Below, piece after piece: positions 12,201 to 23,860 of a DNA stretch of 42,819 bases. Every line of letters starts with the position of its first letter. Positions within the stretch are counted from its first letter, which is position 1. A program made the translations under genes and the position numbers. The notes beneath the pieces were generated by a model. That model was not told the DNA's origin, searched no databases, and was given only the letters and a program-made list of their open reading frames with translations. Source of the DNA: Conus ventricosus (lineage: Eukaryota; Mollusca; Gastropoda; Neogastropoda; Conidae); contig CM031600.1 of assembly GCA_018398815.1 (NCBI GenBank), forward strand, positions 49,721,222 through 49,764,040, read 5' to 3'.

Positions 12201-12829
12201 AACATCAAATGGACAAAACGCCAGACACAGAGGCCAAACATCAAATGGCAGGCCAATCATCAAATGCAGGCCAATCATCAAATGGCAGGCCAATCATCAA
12301 ATGACAGGACAACACCCCAGACACAGAGGCCAATCATCAAATGGTAGGACAACACCCAGACACAGAGGCCAATCATCAAATGGCAGGCCAAACATCAAAT
12401 GGAGGACAACACGACAGACACAGAGGCCAATCATCAAATGCAGGCCAAACATCAAATGGCAGGACATCACCACAGACACAGAGGCCAAACATCAAATGGC
12501 AGGACAACACCACAGACACAGAGGCCAAACATCAAATGGCAGGACAACACCACAGACACAGAGGCCAATCATCAAATGGCAGGACAACACCCCAGACACA
12601 GAGGCCAAACATCAAATGGCAGGACAACACCCCAGACACAGAGGCCAATCATCAAATGGCAGGACAACACCACAGACACAGAGGCCAATCATCAAATGGC
12701 AGGACAACACACAGACACAGAGGCCAATCATCAAATGCAGGACAACACCCCAGACACAGAGGCCAATACAATGCAGACACACCAGACACAGAGCCAAACT
12801 CAATGGCAGGACAGGACAACACCCCCAGA
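12199..12829. repeat. 39-bp minisatellite made from LINE coding sequence
   Basis: Units read AACATCAAATGGCAGGACAA then CACCACAGACACAGAGGCC, 39 bp in all, with 19-bp sub-units (AATCATCAAATGGCAGGCC) near the start. Translated in the LINE frame the unit is NIKWQDNTPDTEA, which continues the LINE protein at 12199 (PNIKWTKRQTQR). Because 39 is divisible by three, the array stays open in three frames. It runs into the assembly gap, so its true length is unknown. Confidence 0.93.
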
Positions 12830-13829
12830 NNNNNNNNNNNNNNNNNNNNNNNNNNNNNNNNNNNNNNNNNNNNNNNNNNNNNNNNNNNNNNNNNNNNNNN
12901 NNNNNNNNNNNNNNNNNNNNNNNNNNNNNNNNNNNNNNNNNNNNNNNNNNNNNNNNNNNNNNNNNNNNNNNNNNNNNNNNNNNNNNNNNNNNNNNNNNNN
13001 NNNNNNNNNNNNNNNNNNNNNNNNNNNNNNNNNNNNNNNNNNNNNNNNNNNNNNNNNNNNNNNNNNNNNNNNNNNNNNNNNNNNNNNNNNNNNNNNNNNN
13101 NNNNNNNNNNNNNNNNNNNNNNNNNNNNNNNNNNNNNNNNNNNNNNNNNNNNNNNNNNNNNNNNNNNNNNNNNNNNNNNNNNNNNNNNNNNNNNNNNNNN
13201 NNNNNNNNNNNNNNNNNNNNNNNNNNNNNNNNNNNNNNNNNNNNNNNNNNNNNNNNNNNNNNNNNNNNNNNNNNNNNNNNNNNNNNNNNNNNNNNNNNNN
13301 NNNNNNNNNNNNNNNNNNNNNNNNNNNNNNNNNNNNNNNNNNNNNNNNNNNNNNNNNNNNNNNNNNNNNNNNNNNNNNNNNNNNNNNNNNNNNNNNNNNN
13401 NNNNNNNNNNNNNNNNNNNNNNNNNNNNNNNNNNNNNNNNNNNNNNNNNNNNNNNNNNNNNNNNNNNNNNNNNNNNNNNNNNNNNNNNNNNNNNNNNNNN
13501 NNNNNNNNNNNNNNNNNNNNNNNNNNNNNNNNNNNNNNNNNNNNNNNNNNNNNNNNNNNNNNNNNNNNNNNNNNNNNNNNNNNNNNNNNNNNNNNNNNNN
13601 NNNNNNNNNNNNNNNNNNNNNNNNNNNNNNNNNNNNNNNNNNNNNNNNNNNNNNNNNNNNNNNNNNNNNNNNNNNNNNNNNNNNNNNNNNNNNNNNNNNN
13701 NNNNNNNNNNNNNNNNNNNNNNNNNNNNNNNNNNNNNNNNNNNNNNNNNNNNNNNNNNNNNNNNNNNNNNNNNNNNNNNNNNNNNNNNNNNNNNNNNNNN
13801 NNNNNNNNNNNNNNNNNNNNNNNNNNNNN
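12830..13829. other. Assembly gap (1,000 N)
   Basis: Exactly 1,000 unknown bases, probably a placeholder of fixed size. It lies between the 39-bp array and a 47-bp array, so it most likely hides further tandem repeat. Predicted proteins crossing it are meaningless. Confidence 0.99.
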
Positions 13830-14425
13830 TGTCTGATATCCTTATGGAGCGAATAGACTTTCCCGGGTGTGGTGTGCTTCTCTGGGTTTTGTTGTACATC
13901 ACTTTAGAGCAAAGTAGACCGTGTGTGTCTTCGTGTTATTGTTACATCCTTTAGAGCGAAGTAGACCGTGTGTGTCCTCGTTTATTGTAACATCATTTAG
14001 AGCGAAGCAGACCATGTGTGTCCTCGTGTTAATTAAACAGCATTTAGAGCAAAGCAGACCATGTGTGTCCTCGTGTTAATTAAACATCATTTAGAGCAAA
14101 GCAGACCATGTGTGTCCTCGTGTTAATTAAACATCATTTAGAGCAAAGTAGACCATGTGTGTCCTCGTGTTATTGTAACATCCTTTAGAGCAAAGTAGAC
14201 CATGTGTGTCCTCGTGTTATTGTAACATCCTTTAGAGCGAAGCAGACCGTGTGTGTCCTCGTGTGTAACATCCTTTAGAGCAAAGTAGACCGCGTGTGTC
14301 TTCGTGTTATTGTAACATCCTTTAGAGCAAAGTAGACCGCGTGTGTCTTCGTGTTATTGTAACATCCCTTAGAGCAAAGTAGACCGCGTGTGTCTTCGTG
14401 TTATTGTAACATCATTTAGGGCGAT
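13830..14425. repeat. 47-bp minisatellite
   Basis: About 11 units of TTTAGAGCAAAGTAGACC followed by RTGTGTGTCCTCGTGTTATT and GTAACATCC, with some units carrying AATTAAACA in place of the TTGTAACA segment. The first copy beside the gap is degenerate. Bases 14430-14945 after it contain no feature I can support. Confidence 0.94.
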
Positions 14426-14945
14426 GTAGACTCAATTTGGAAGAACACTTTCATCCACCGTTGCCTTTTCCGTGCCAAACGAATCGCATGTTTTTTTACG
14501 TTCACTTTTGCCAGTCAAACCAGCTTTGTTGAGAAATAAGTCTGTCTTCTCAATACCCTTGTCAACTGCCACACAGTGTGGTTGTAAATGATGGCTCCAT
14601 TGGCCATACTCCATATCTTACTATATGGTGAAGAGGTCAGGTCATTTCTGGAATACAAGGCTCTGTTGTCTGATCATCCTGTCCCCAGGGACTGGTCAGA
14701 GCGGCCTCTGGCATCAATGTGCAGAACCATGTGGACATTCCGTCTTTTGTGAGGTGTGCATCCTAAAGTCAGTGATGGCTAAGACTGCAGATGTGGACAA
14801 TGTGATTCACAGGAGCAGGTTTGACTGTCATGCCCTTGGTGACCTCCACGTGATGGTCAGCTCGTCCATTTGTTGGTGTCTCCTGTTTGGCCACATTGTA
14901 TGCAGTTTGAAATTTGTCCGGAAGATCGCGCTGATAGAGCCTCCT

Positions 14946-15380
14946 TCCAGTCATCTCTGTTGTGATCTACATGAAATAAACTGAAACCTCAAAGTCAGTC
15001 ATCTCTGTTGTGATCTACTTGAAATAAACTGAAACCTCAAAGTCAGTCATCTCTGTTGTGATCTACATGAAATAAACTGAAACCTCAAAGTCAGTCATCT
15101 CTGTTGTGATCTACATGAAATGAAATGACACCTCAAAGTCAGTCATCTCTGCTGTGATCTACATGAAAATGAAATGACACCTCAAAGTCAGTCATCTCTG
15201 CTGTGATCTACATGAAATGAAATGAAACCTTAAATTCAGTCATCTCTGCTGTGATCTACATGAAATAAATTGAAACCTCAAACTCAGTAATCTCTGTTGT
15301 GATCTAAATGAAATGAAATGAAATCTCAAAGTACAGTCATCTCTGTTGTGATCTAAATGAAATGAACTGAAACCTCAAAG
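14946..15380. repeat. 48-bp minisatellite, about 9 copies
   Basis: Units of GTCAGTCATCTCTGTTGTGA then TCTACATGAAATAAACTGAA and ACCTCAAA repeat head to tail with few substitutions. Confidence 0.95.
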
Positions 15381-15384
15381 TCTG

Positions 15385-16710
15385 GGGAATCCACAGCTCC
15401 CTAATATCCTCCCACGTGGCCTTTTGTTGAGCTGGTCTGTCCCCTGTGAATTACACAGAGCCGTGGTCTGTTTAATGAACAAACAGCATGTATCTGTGCA
15501 CAACAGTCCAGCCAGTCTTATTGAACCATCCTTCTGTTTGAAAGCGTTTCCTAACAGCCCACCAATGACAGATTTTGATATACCCTTTTATCGACGTTTT
15601 CTGACTAGCTGCTTTATTCTCCATTGCGATAATCAGTCAGCGATGGTGTTGAGGAAGAACATTCTTCCAGATGCCTTTCCTACCGATATCATTTCCCCTC
15701 TACATTCCAGTCTGGTCTGTTATCATCTGGAAACCTGCAGTTGCTCCTCGTTCTCTGCATAAGCGTTACTAGTTTTAACAAGCGTTACTAAGACTGAAAT
15801 AGACTGCGGCATTACAAATATAGAAATAAATCAATCAATCAAAATACCTCACAGCACAGAGTGCAAAGTAACACCTATCTGGTACACTATATAATGATAC
15901 AAATTCATTCTCGATAAATGGGCCTTCTTCCAAGTTAATGTGGAACAGACATCTTTGGCAACCATCTGAGGGAAAGTGTCAAGTGCGGTTTTTATGTCTG
16001 CTATTTGTATAACTAAATAAGACATTTCGAGGACCGAAATTGCCATTTTTGTTAGACAAATTGTTTGAGTGTATAATAAATAAATGTTACGCTGTGTGTG
16101 CTTATTTCGTCTTAGCATGTGAGCAGACACTGATGAGATGATAATGTGTCGCAGATCTCGGTAATTCTTAAATCATGTTTCATAACACCCGCGTAAGCTA
16201 CTTTAATATTTATCGTACAGTCGAATGTGGCCAGTGAACATTTTCTCAAAATGCCAACGTTATTATAATAACACAGGTCTACTTTACCATTTGAAATGAA
16301 TCCTGCCGACATTTAAACGAGCTGGGCTTTATGTTACTGTATAAATTTGGTTAATGAAAGATCGACTCACTGGTCCAATAAGCGTGGCGGTGACTGTCAA
16401 GTCTACTATTCAACTTTCACTCTTCGTAGAATTATGACATTAGCTTTTTTGAAGTCAGTGTTTCTATGGTCACAAATCAACAACCTCATAAAAGATTTTA
16501 CCATTAACATTTTAGGTTCTCATACAACAAACTCATTCCTCTGCAACATGTCGATGTTACCTGCCACCCTCCCTCATTTTATTTCAACGAGGAAGATGTT
16601 CCGTTGGCAGAACGTTATTGTCTTTTGTGCATTCGAGAGAGAAAGGCATACTTTTTAAAAGTAAGAATTGATAATAAGTCGCTTCTCACGACTGATGCGA
16701 AATCTCACAG
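15385..16710. other. No gene seen
   Basis: Only short, unremarkable reading frames. An ATAAATCAATCAATCAA run at about 15825-15841 could be the tail of a retroelement, but nothing upstream supports it. Confidence 0.5.
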
Positions 16711-16830
16711 ACAAATAATCGTGTAGTTCATGTACAGGCAAACAAAGTATAAAATGCTATGGGAAAACAAACAAATAATCGTGTAGTTCATGTATGAGCA
16801 AACAAACTCTAAACTGCTAAGGGAAAACAG
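16711..16830. repeat. 60-bp tandem duplication
   Basis: ACAAATAATCGTGTAGTTCA occurs at 16711 and again at 16771; the following 40 bp are also similar between copies. Confidence 0.9.
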
Positions 16831-16872
16831 ACACACATTCACCTATGTGCTGGTGACTCTGAAAGGGCGACA

Positions 16873-18597
16873 AACAGGGCAGACGGTTTACTTCTCCGTA
16901 TCTTAATACAGGGGAGACGATTTACTTCTCAGTATGTCAAAACAAGGCAGACGGCTTACTTCTCAGTATTTTAAACAGGGCAGACGGCTTACTTCTCAGT
17001 GTGTTAAATCAGGGCAGACGGTTAACGTCTCAGTATGTTATAACATGGCAAACGTTTTACTTCTCAGTATGTTAAAACAGGGTAGACGATTTACTTTTCA
17101 GTATGTTTAAACAGGGCAGACGGTCTTACTTCTCATATGTTAAAACATGGCAATGGTTAACGTCTCAGTATGTCATAACATGGCAAACGTTTTACTTCTC
17201 AGTATGGGTAAAACAGGCAGACGATTTACTTTTCAGTATGTTTAAACAGGGCAGACGGCTTACTTCTCCGTATCTTAATACAGGGCAGACGGTTCACTGT
17301 ATGTGAAAACAGGGCAGACGGTTTACTTTTAAGTATGTTAAAACAGAGGGTAGAACGGCTTACTTCTCAATATGTTGAAACAGAGCAGACGGTTTACTTG
17401 TCAGTATGTTAAAACAGGGCAGACGGTTTACTTCTCAGGATGTAAATACAGGGCAAACGGTTTACTTGTCAGTATGTTAATACATGGCAGACGATTTACT
17501 TGTCAGTATGTTAAAACAGGGCAGACGGCTCACTTCTCAGTATGTTAAAACAGGGCAGACGGTTTACTTCTCAGTATGTTAAAACAGGGCAGACGGCTCA
17601 CTTCTTAGTATGTTCAAACAGGGCAGACGGTTTACTTCCAGTATGTTAAAACAGGGCAGACGGTTTACTTCTCAGTATGATAAAAACGGGAGACGGCTCA
17701 CTTTCAGTATGTTCAAACAGGTGGACGGTTTACCTTTCAGTATGTTCAAACAGAGAGACGGTTTACTGTCAGTATGTTAAAACAGGGCAGATGGTTTACT
17801 TTTCAGTATGTTAAAAACAACGCCGACGGTTTACTTCTCATATGTTGAAACATTGCAGACGGTTTACGTTTCAGTTATTAAAACGGGGCAGATGGTTTGC
17901 TTTCAGTATGTTAAAACAGGGTAGACGGTTTACTTTTCAGTATGTTAAAACAGAGCACACGGTTTACTTCTCATATGTTGAAACAGGGCAGAGGTTTACT
18001 TTTCAGTATGTTAAAACAGGGCAGATGGTTTTACTTTTAGATCTTAACAGCGCAGACAGTTTACTTTTTAGTATGTTAAAACAGGGCACAGGTTACATCT
18101 CAGTTGTTTAAAACAGGGCAGATGGTACTTCAGTATATTAAAAGGGCAGACGATTTTTTTCAGTATATTAAACGGCATACGGTTTACTTCTCATATTTAG
18201 AACAAGACAGACTGTACTTCTTAGTATGTTATAACAAAGGAGACGGTTTACTTTCATATGTTAATATAGGAGAGACGGTTTACTTCTCATTGTTAAAACA
18301 AGGAGACGGTTTACTTGTCAGTATGTTAAAACAGGGCAGACGGTTTACCTTTCAGTATATTAAAACAGAGGAGTCGGTTTACTACTCAGTATGTAAAGAC
18401 AGGGCAGACGGTTTACTACTCAGTATGTAAAGACAGGGCAGACGGTTTACTACTCAGTATGTAAAGACAGGGCAGACGGTTTACTACTCAGTATTGTAAA
18501 GACAGGGCAGACGGTTTACTACTCAGTATGTAAAGACAGGGCAGACGGTTTACTACTCAGTATGTAAAGACAGGGCACACGGTTTACTTCTCAGTAA
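16873..18597. repeat. 34-bp satellite array, about 50 copies
   Basis: Units of ACAGGGCAGACGGTTTACTT then CTCAGTATGTTAAA (34 bp) fill 1.7 kb. The central part is divergent with many one-base indels. The last units (about 18385-18590) are nearly identical and carry the variant TACTACTCAGTATGTAAAG, which points to recent local amplification at that edge. Reading frames through the array change phase with the units and are not genes. Confidence 0.96.
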
Positions 18598-18789
18598 TTT
18601 CTTTTTGTTTTCCTTTCTATCAGGGGACGGAATTCCTGACTCTAAATACGGATTATATCACAGTAGATGCGTTCTTGATTTTTTATTTTTTTTTTTTTTA
18701 GGCTCATCACAAAGTTTGGCTGCAATTAACAGCTCCCTATCGCGCTTTCTTTTCTTTCATGCAGTGATGTTTGTCTATCCTCATTTTTA

Positions 18790-18908
18790 CACACACACAC
18801 ACACACCACACACACAACAACACACACACACACACCACACACACACTCACCACACACACACACACACACACACACCACCCACACACACACACACACACAC
18901 CACACACA
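18790..18908. repeat. (CA)n microsatellite with CC interruptions
   Basis: CA repeat with frequent CACCAC and CAACAA breaks. Confidence 0.95.
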
Positions 18909-19168
18909 TTCCCTCGCTCGTTTTAATTGCCCCTTACGTTGTAAGCAAACACTTGTGAGGTGTAACTGGCCTGAAGGAAGCCCAACACTAAATACTGTTT
19001 CAGCTGATGTTGTTCTTATCTGGAATTCCCAACAGAAATTAATATAAGCTGGGACACATTGAAATGATTTTTTCTACTTTCTTTTCACCCTTCCTTTTTA
19101 CATTTTTTCCTTTTTTTTTTTTCTTTATTTTCAATGTCTTTAAATTTGCAGGGTATTTCTGAAGCCAT

Positions 19169-19171
<3 letters not shown>

Positions 19172-19219
<48 letters not shown>

Positions 19220-19409
19220 GCTCTCTCTCCTCTCTCTCTCTCTCTCTCTTCTCTGTGCATGTGTGTATGTGTGCGGTAGTGCGTGCCGTCCTTGTGAGTG
19301 TGTGTGTTTCGCGCACGAGCACTCGCGCGTGCTATGTGTGTGCGTGCGTGCGTATAACACGCTGTGTGTGTGTGTGTGTTGTGCGTGCGTCGTGTGTGTG
19401 TGTGTGTGT

Positions 19410-19444
<35 letters not shown>

Positions 19445-19465
19445 TGTGTGTGTGTGTTGTGTGTT
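19172..19465. repeat. (CT)n then (TG)n compound microsatellite
   Basis: CT tract 19172-19250, then TG-rich sequence to about 19465 with CGTGCG words. A further CT tract lies at about 19561-19648. Confidence 0.95.
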
Positions 19466-19578
19466 GTCCTCAGCTGTACTTTGCTTATTAAAAATGATAT
19501 GACATGTGTGAAACAAATATGGGGTTAACCGAAAAATTTCAGAGAATATGTGTTGTGTATTCTCTCTCTCTCTTTCTC

Positions 19579-19613
<35 letters not shown>

Positions 19614-19785
19614 AGCTCTCTCTCTCTAGTTCTCTCTCTCTCTCTCTTTTTACCTCAAGTGTTAGTTGCAGAGCTCGTGTGGACACCGAGTGATTCGCCC
19701 TCCAGCACGCCAGGACTTCGTGTCTGTGAAGAAACATACTACAGAAACTGATGTCTTTTTACTCAGATCTGAACTTCAAGTTTGA

Positions 19786-19947
19786 TCAGATGTGAAGGTC
19801 GACATCCAGGAATATGACGGTCTCTGTCTACAGGAAGAGATGTGTGCCTTAAAGGAGGAGATCGCAGACTACGACGTGAGAACGCGACTCCGTGGCAGCA
19901 ATGAAGAGTTGAGGAGAAAGAGCAGCAGGTTAGAACCTAAGACTTGA
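19786..19947 (+). other. Short coiled-coil-like open frame (possible exon or gene relic)
   Basis: An open frame of 53 codons lies between a TGA at 19783 and a TGA at 19945. It contains LCLQEEMCALKEEIADYDV and then SNEELRRKSSRLE, a charged pattern with hydrophobic residues spaced as in a coiled coil. There is no ATG at its start. CAG at 19787-19789 could be a splice acceptor, but the pyrimidine tract before it is poor. It may be an exon, a relic of a transposon ORF1 (many LINE ORF1 proteins have coiled coils), or chance. I do not recognise a family. Confidence 0.2.
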
Positions 19948-20433
19948 TCATCAGGTCCTACCTTCCAGTTGCTGCACCTTCTTCCTCAACTCTGATTCGA
20001 GGGACGCTCGAAGCGGAAATAATTGATTTTCTACGGGACTTTAAACGCAGGGAAAAGATAAAGTACTCAGATTGTGAATGTGTGCAGCGAGACAGGTTTG
20101 TTGACATGCTTAACTGGAATCGGCAGACTTTCTGTTCGACCGTGTGCATTCGTCTGAATGCCAAACGAACTCTCTGTGATAGCAAGTGCACGAGTTCAAA
20201 GACAAAGAATCTTTGTGCTTCGATCGACAAATGTCTATCTGTATTACAGGAGATATTTTGTATGTGGTGTTCCTATGTACCACTAGAAGGTTCACCTGCC
20301 TATGTACACTTTGAACATTGGCCATGGTTATTAGTTCACTGGGGGAATGTATTTTTGATGCGATGCTCGAATAGAAGATGTTATATTGCTTCGATCTGAT
20401 CGTTAGAACAGCTAGCGTTTTGCAGAATATTGA

Positions 20434-20454
20434 TTGTGTGTGTGTGTGTGTGTG

Positions 20455-20536
<82 letters not shown>
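20434..20536. repeat. (TG)n microsatellite
   Basis: TG repeat with TTG and GGTG interruptions. Confidence 0.95.
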
Positions 20537-20537
<1 letters not shown>

Positions 20538-20845
20538 TCCTTGAATGAGACTATAACCGAGGTTCAGTGTTAGTGAACGCATGCATAACTCTTGCACACA
20601 CGTAAAATCCCATCACCAACTTTCGGAAGAGTGGGCAGTTTGGCCGTTGGTATGGATGCCACGTTCACAACATAGCATGCACCCTGCGTGAGAATTGGAA
20701 AGAAAGAATGGAAGGAAGTAAGGAAAATGATTGATCGATATTGAAACGATACTGACTGGAATGACACGGGAAAGACTGAATGACAGCGCAGATGGCAGCT
20801 TCTTCAGTTGGCATACCCAGGTATGCGCTCGTTGTTGTAAACGAG

Positions 20846-20942
20846 TGTTGATTGTAAAGCGCTTAGAGCTTGGCTCTTGCCGAGAATAGGCGCTATATAC
20901 GTATTCATTATTATTTTTATTTTTATTATATTATAATATTAT
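20846..20942 (+). mobile_element. SINE/LINE-type 3' tail fragment
   Basis: GTAAAGCGCTTAGAGCTTGG, then GGCGCTATATACGTATTC, then an ATT/TATT-rich tail. This arrangement (GTAAAGCGC...GCGCTATATA followed by ATT repeats) is a familiar ending of dispersed retroposons in marine invertebrates, recalled and not searched. No promoter-containing head is recognisable upstream, so the copy appears truncated. Confidence 0.45.
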
Positions 20943-20943
20943 T

Positions 20944-21074
20944 AGTGTGTGTGTGTGGTGTGTGGTGCTGGGTGTGTGTGTGTGTTGTGTTGTGTGTGTG
21001 TTGTGGTGTGTGGGGCGCGCGCAGCGCGCGCGCGCGCGCGCGCGCGTGTGTGTGTTGTGTGTGTTGTGTGTGTG
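20944..21074. repeat. (TG)n with (GC)n core
   Basis: TG-rich flanks surround an alternating GCGC tract at about 21015-21046. Alternating purine-pyrimidine of this kind can adopt Z-DNA. From 21075 to 22110 I see no supported gene, only G-rich runs near 21640-21660. Confidence 0.9.
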
Positions 21075-22110
21075 ATGTGTACTTAAACCGCAGAAATTTG
21101 ATATTCGGTCTGACTGCCAGAGTTCAAAAAGCGTGAAAGTAACTCTGTCACGGAATGGAAGCTAGAAGAAAGCAAACCTCTCGTATGGAAGACAAAACAA
21201 TTAATGACGGCCTACCTACCTCTGACCATCACCTTAGGGCAGTCTGACCGAAATCTCATCCGAGCTCCAATCAATTAGTTTGTTTATGGCTGTCAGCACG
21301 TTCTTCCAACTCCATTCGCTTGAGCGTTGCTGGGCAGATCCGTTTCTCAGCGTACTTGCAGATTATTTGAAAACCATCGGAGGACAGTGATGTTGCTTCA
21401 TCAACCCCCTCCCCCTCCCCCTCCCGTTGCCGTCTGCATCCTTGCTGCCCTGATCCGTTCATTGAGCATGGCAGACTGGCCCTGCACTGTGTTGACCGTG
21501 GGGCTGCCGTTAGCCAGCAGTGGGTGAGTTTGAGAGTGGGAGGAAGAGGTCAGGACGAGAGTGTGAGAAAAAAGGGGGTGGGGTGGAGGCAGGTAGTGTT
21601 AGTTTGTGAAGGAAGGAATCAATCGAAGTGAACGGCGGGGCGAGGGGGGGGGGGGGGGACGTCAGGTAGGGGATGGGGGTGAGAAGTGGCGATGAGGGTA
21701 GTGGGGTGAAGGCTGGGAAGGGGATGGGGTGGAGAGAGTGAAGTCGTCTCTGTACTTGAGCACTTTCACACTTTTGGTGGTCACAATTCATGCATTGCAT
21801 ACTTTCTGATGTAATCTGCCAACCATGTAGTGAATTTGCACACATTGCCCAGAGTGGACATGACCAGTGTGCAGTGTCTTTTTGCACATGTGACACTTTC
21901 GTCGAATTTTTGTTACATTTAAAGTATTTTCATTTCAATTACGTCTTTCGTTCCTAATAATGGGCCAGGAAATTCAGCGGAATGCCTTGCACTCTAAACA
22001 CAACCTAGTCTAATCCGTCTTAAGGATGTAACAGTGTAGCTATCTGTAATCATCGTTTTTGTACTTCCAGTTCTTATAGAACAGGGAGTACTTTAGAATG
22101 GGAACGAAGA

Positions 22111-22178
22111 AATGCTCTGTGTGTGTGTGTGTGTGGTGTGTGTGTGTGTGTGTGTGGGTGTGTTGTGTGTGTGTGTGT

Positions 22179-22217
<39 letters not shown>
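22111..22217. repeat. (TG)n microsatellite
   Basis: TG repeat with GG and TT interruptions, leading directly into CCGTCCATCCGTGG and the next satellite. Confidence 0.95.
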
Positions 22218-22219
<2 letters not shown>

Positions 22220-22249
22220 GTCCATCCGTGGTCAAAATGTGTTCCACTC

Positions 22250-23860
22250 GCTCCAGACAAAACTACTGGGCCGATCTTTCTGAAAAATTGTAGGTATGTT
22301 CATTATGGGTCACGGATGATGCCCGATGTATTAGTTTACCGTTATAGCCGTTACTAACGGCTGTAACGACTGTAACGGTTTTTTTTCTTTATGGAATTTT
22401 CTCAGAAAGTACTTGGCCGATCTTTGTGAAAGTTAGCAGGTATGTTCATTATAGGTCACGAATGATACCGATGTTTTAGTTTACCCGTTTATGCCGTTAC
22501 TAACGGCTGTTACGGCCTATAACGGTTTTTCTTCTTTTATAGAATATCTCGGAAAGTATTTGGCCGATCTTTCTGAAAATTTGTAAGTATGTTCATTATG
22601 GGTCACGAATAATGCCGGATATTTTAGGTTAACCCTTATAGCTGTTACTAACGGTTGCAACGGCCTGTAACGGTTTTTCTTCTTCATGGAATATCTCAGA
22701 AAGTACGTGGCCGATCTTTATGAAAATTAGCAGTATGTTCATTATGGGTTACGGATGAGGCCCGATGTTTTATTTTACCGTCATAGCGTTACTAACGGCT
22801 GTTACGGCCTGTAACGGTTTTTCTTCTTTATGGAATATCTCAGAAAGTACTTGGTCGATCTTTGTGAAAATTAGCAGGTATGTTCACTATGGGTTACAGA
22901 TGATGCCCGATGTTTTAGTTTACCGTTATAGCCGTTACTGCCGGCTATAACGGCCATAACTTCTTCTTTATGGAATATCTCAGAAAGCACTTTGTCGATA
23001 TTTCTGAAAATTTGTAGGTACGTTCATTATGGGTCACGGATGATACCCGATGTTTTACTTTACCATTATAGCCGTTACTAACGGCTATAACTGCCCATAA
23101 CGGTTTTTCTTCCTATAGAATATCTCAAAAAGGACTTGGCCGATCTTTCTGAAAATTTATGGGTATGTTCATGATAGGCGACGGATGATGCCCGACGTTT
23201 TAGTTTACCGTTATAGCCTTTACTACTGGTTATAACGGCCCAAACGGTTTTTCTTCTTCATGGAATTTCTCAGACAGTACACGGCCGATCTTTGTGAAAA
23301 TGAGCAAATATGTTCATTATGGGTCACGGATGATGCCCGATGTTTTAGTTTACCGTTACAGCCGTTACTATACGTTATGTTACTAACGGCTGTGACGGCC
23401 TGTAACGGTTTTTCTTCTTTATGGAATATCTCAGAAAGTACTTGGCCGATCATTGTGAAAATTAGCAGGAACGTTCACTCAGGGTTAAGGATGATGCCCG
23501 ATGTTTCAGTTTACCGTGATATCTGTTACTAACGGCTTATAACGTCCCATAAAGGTTCTTCTTTTTATGGAAAAACGTAGAAAGTACGTGGCCGATATTT
23601 CTGGAAAATTTGTAGGTATGTTCATTGAGTCACGGATGATGCCCGGTGTTTTAGTTTATCGTTATAGCCGTTACTAACGGACCATACAAGTTTTATTCTT
23701 TATGGAAAATCTCAGAAAGTACTTGGCCGATCTTTCTGAAAATTTGTAAGTATGTTCATTATAGGTCACAGATGATGGCCGATATTTACCAGAATAGCCA
23801 TTACTAACGGTTTACACCAGCCCAAGACGGTTTTCCTCTTTATGGAATATCTCACGCGTA
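22250..23860. repeat. About 146-bp satellite, 11 copies
   Basis: GGCCGATCTT (or a close variant) recurs near 22269, 22415, 22562, 22709, 22853, 22992, 23138, 23283, 23444, 23590 and 23725, a spacing of about 140-161 with most at 145-147 bp. Each unit has GAAAATTTGTAGGTATGTTC, GGTCACGGATGATGCCCGAT, and a block of inverted words around CCGTTA and TAACGG, then TTCTTTATGGAATATCTCAG. Copies differ by roughly a tenth. The array starts next to a TG microsatellite. No gene is visible from 23870 to 25310. Confidence 0.94.

Noticed and set aside
12301..13954. Frames of over 400 codons
   Set aside because: They consist of the 39-bp repeat and unknown bases of the assembly gap.
19944..20399. A 151-codon Cys-rich frame
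   Set aside because: It starts with TTG, its first ATG is far inside, no domain is recognisable, and its cysteines have no regular spacing. Kept as chance.
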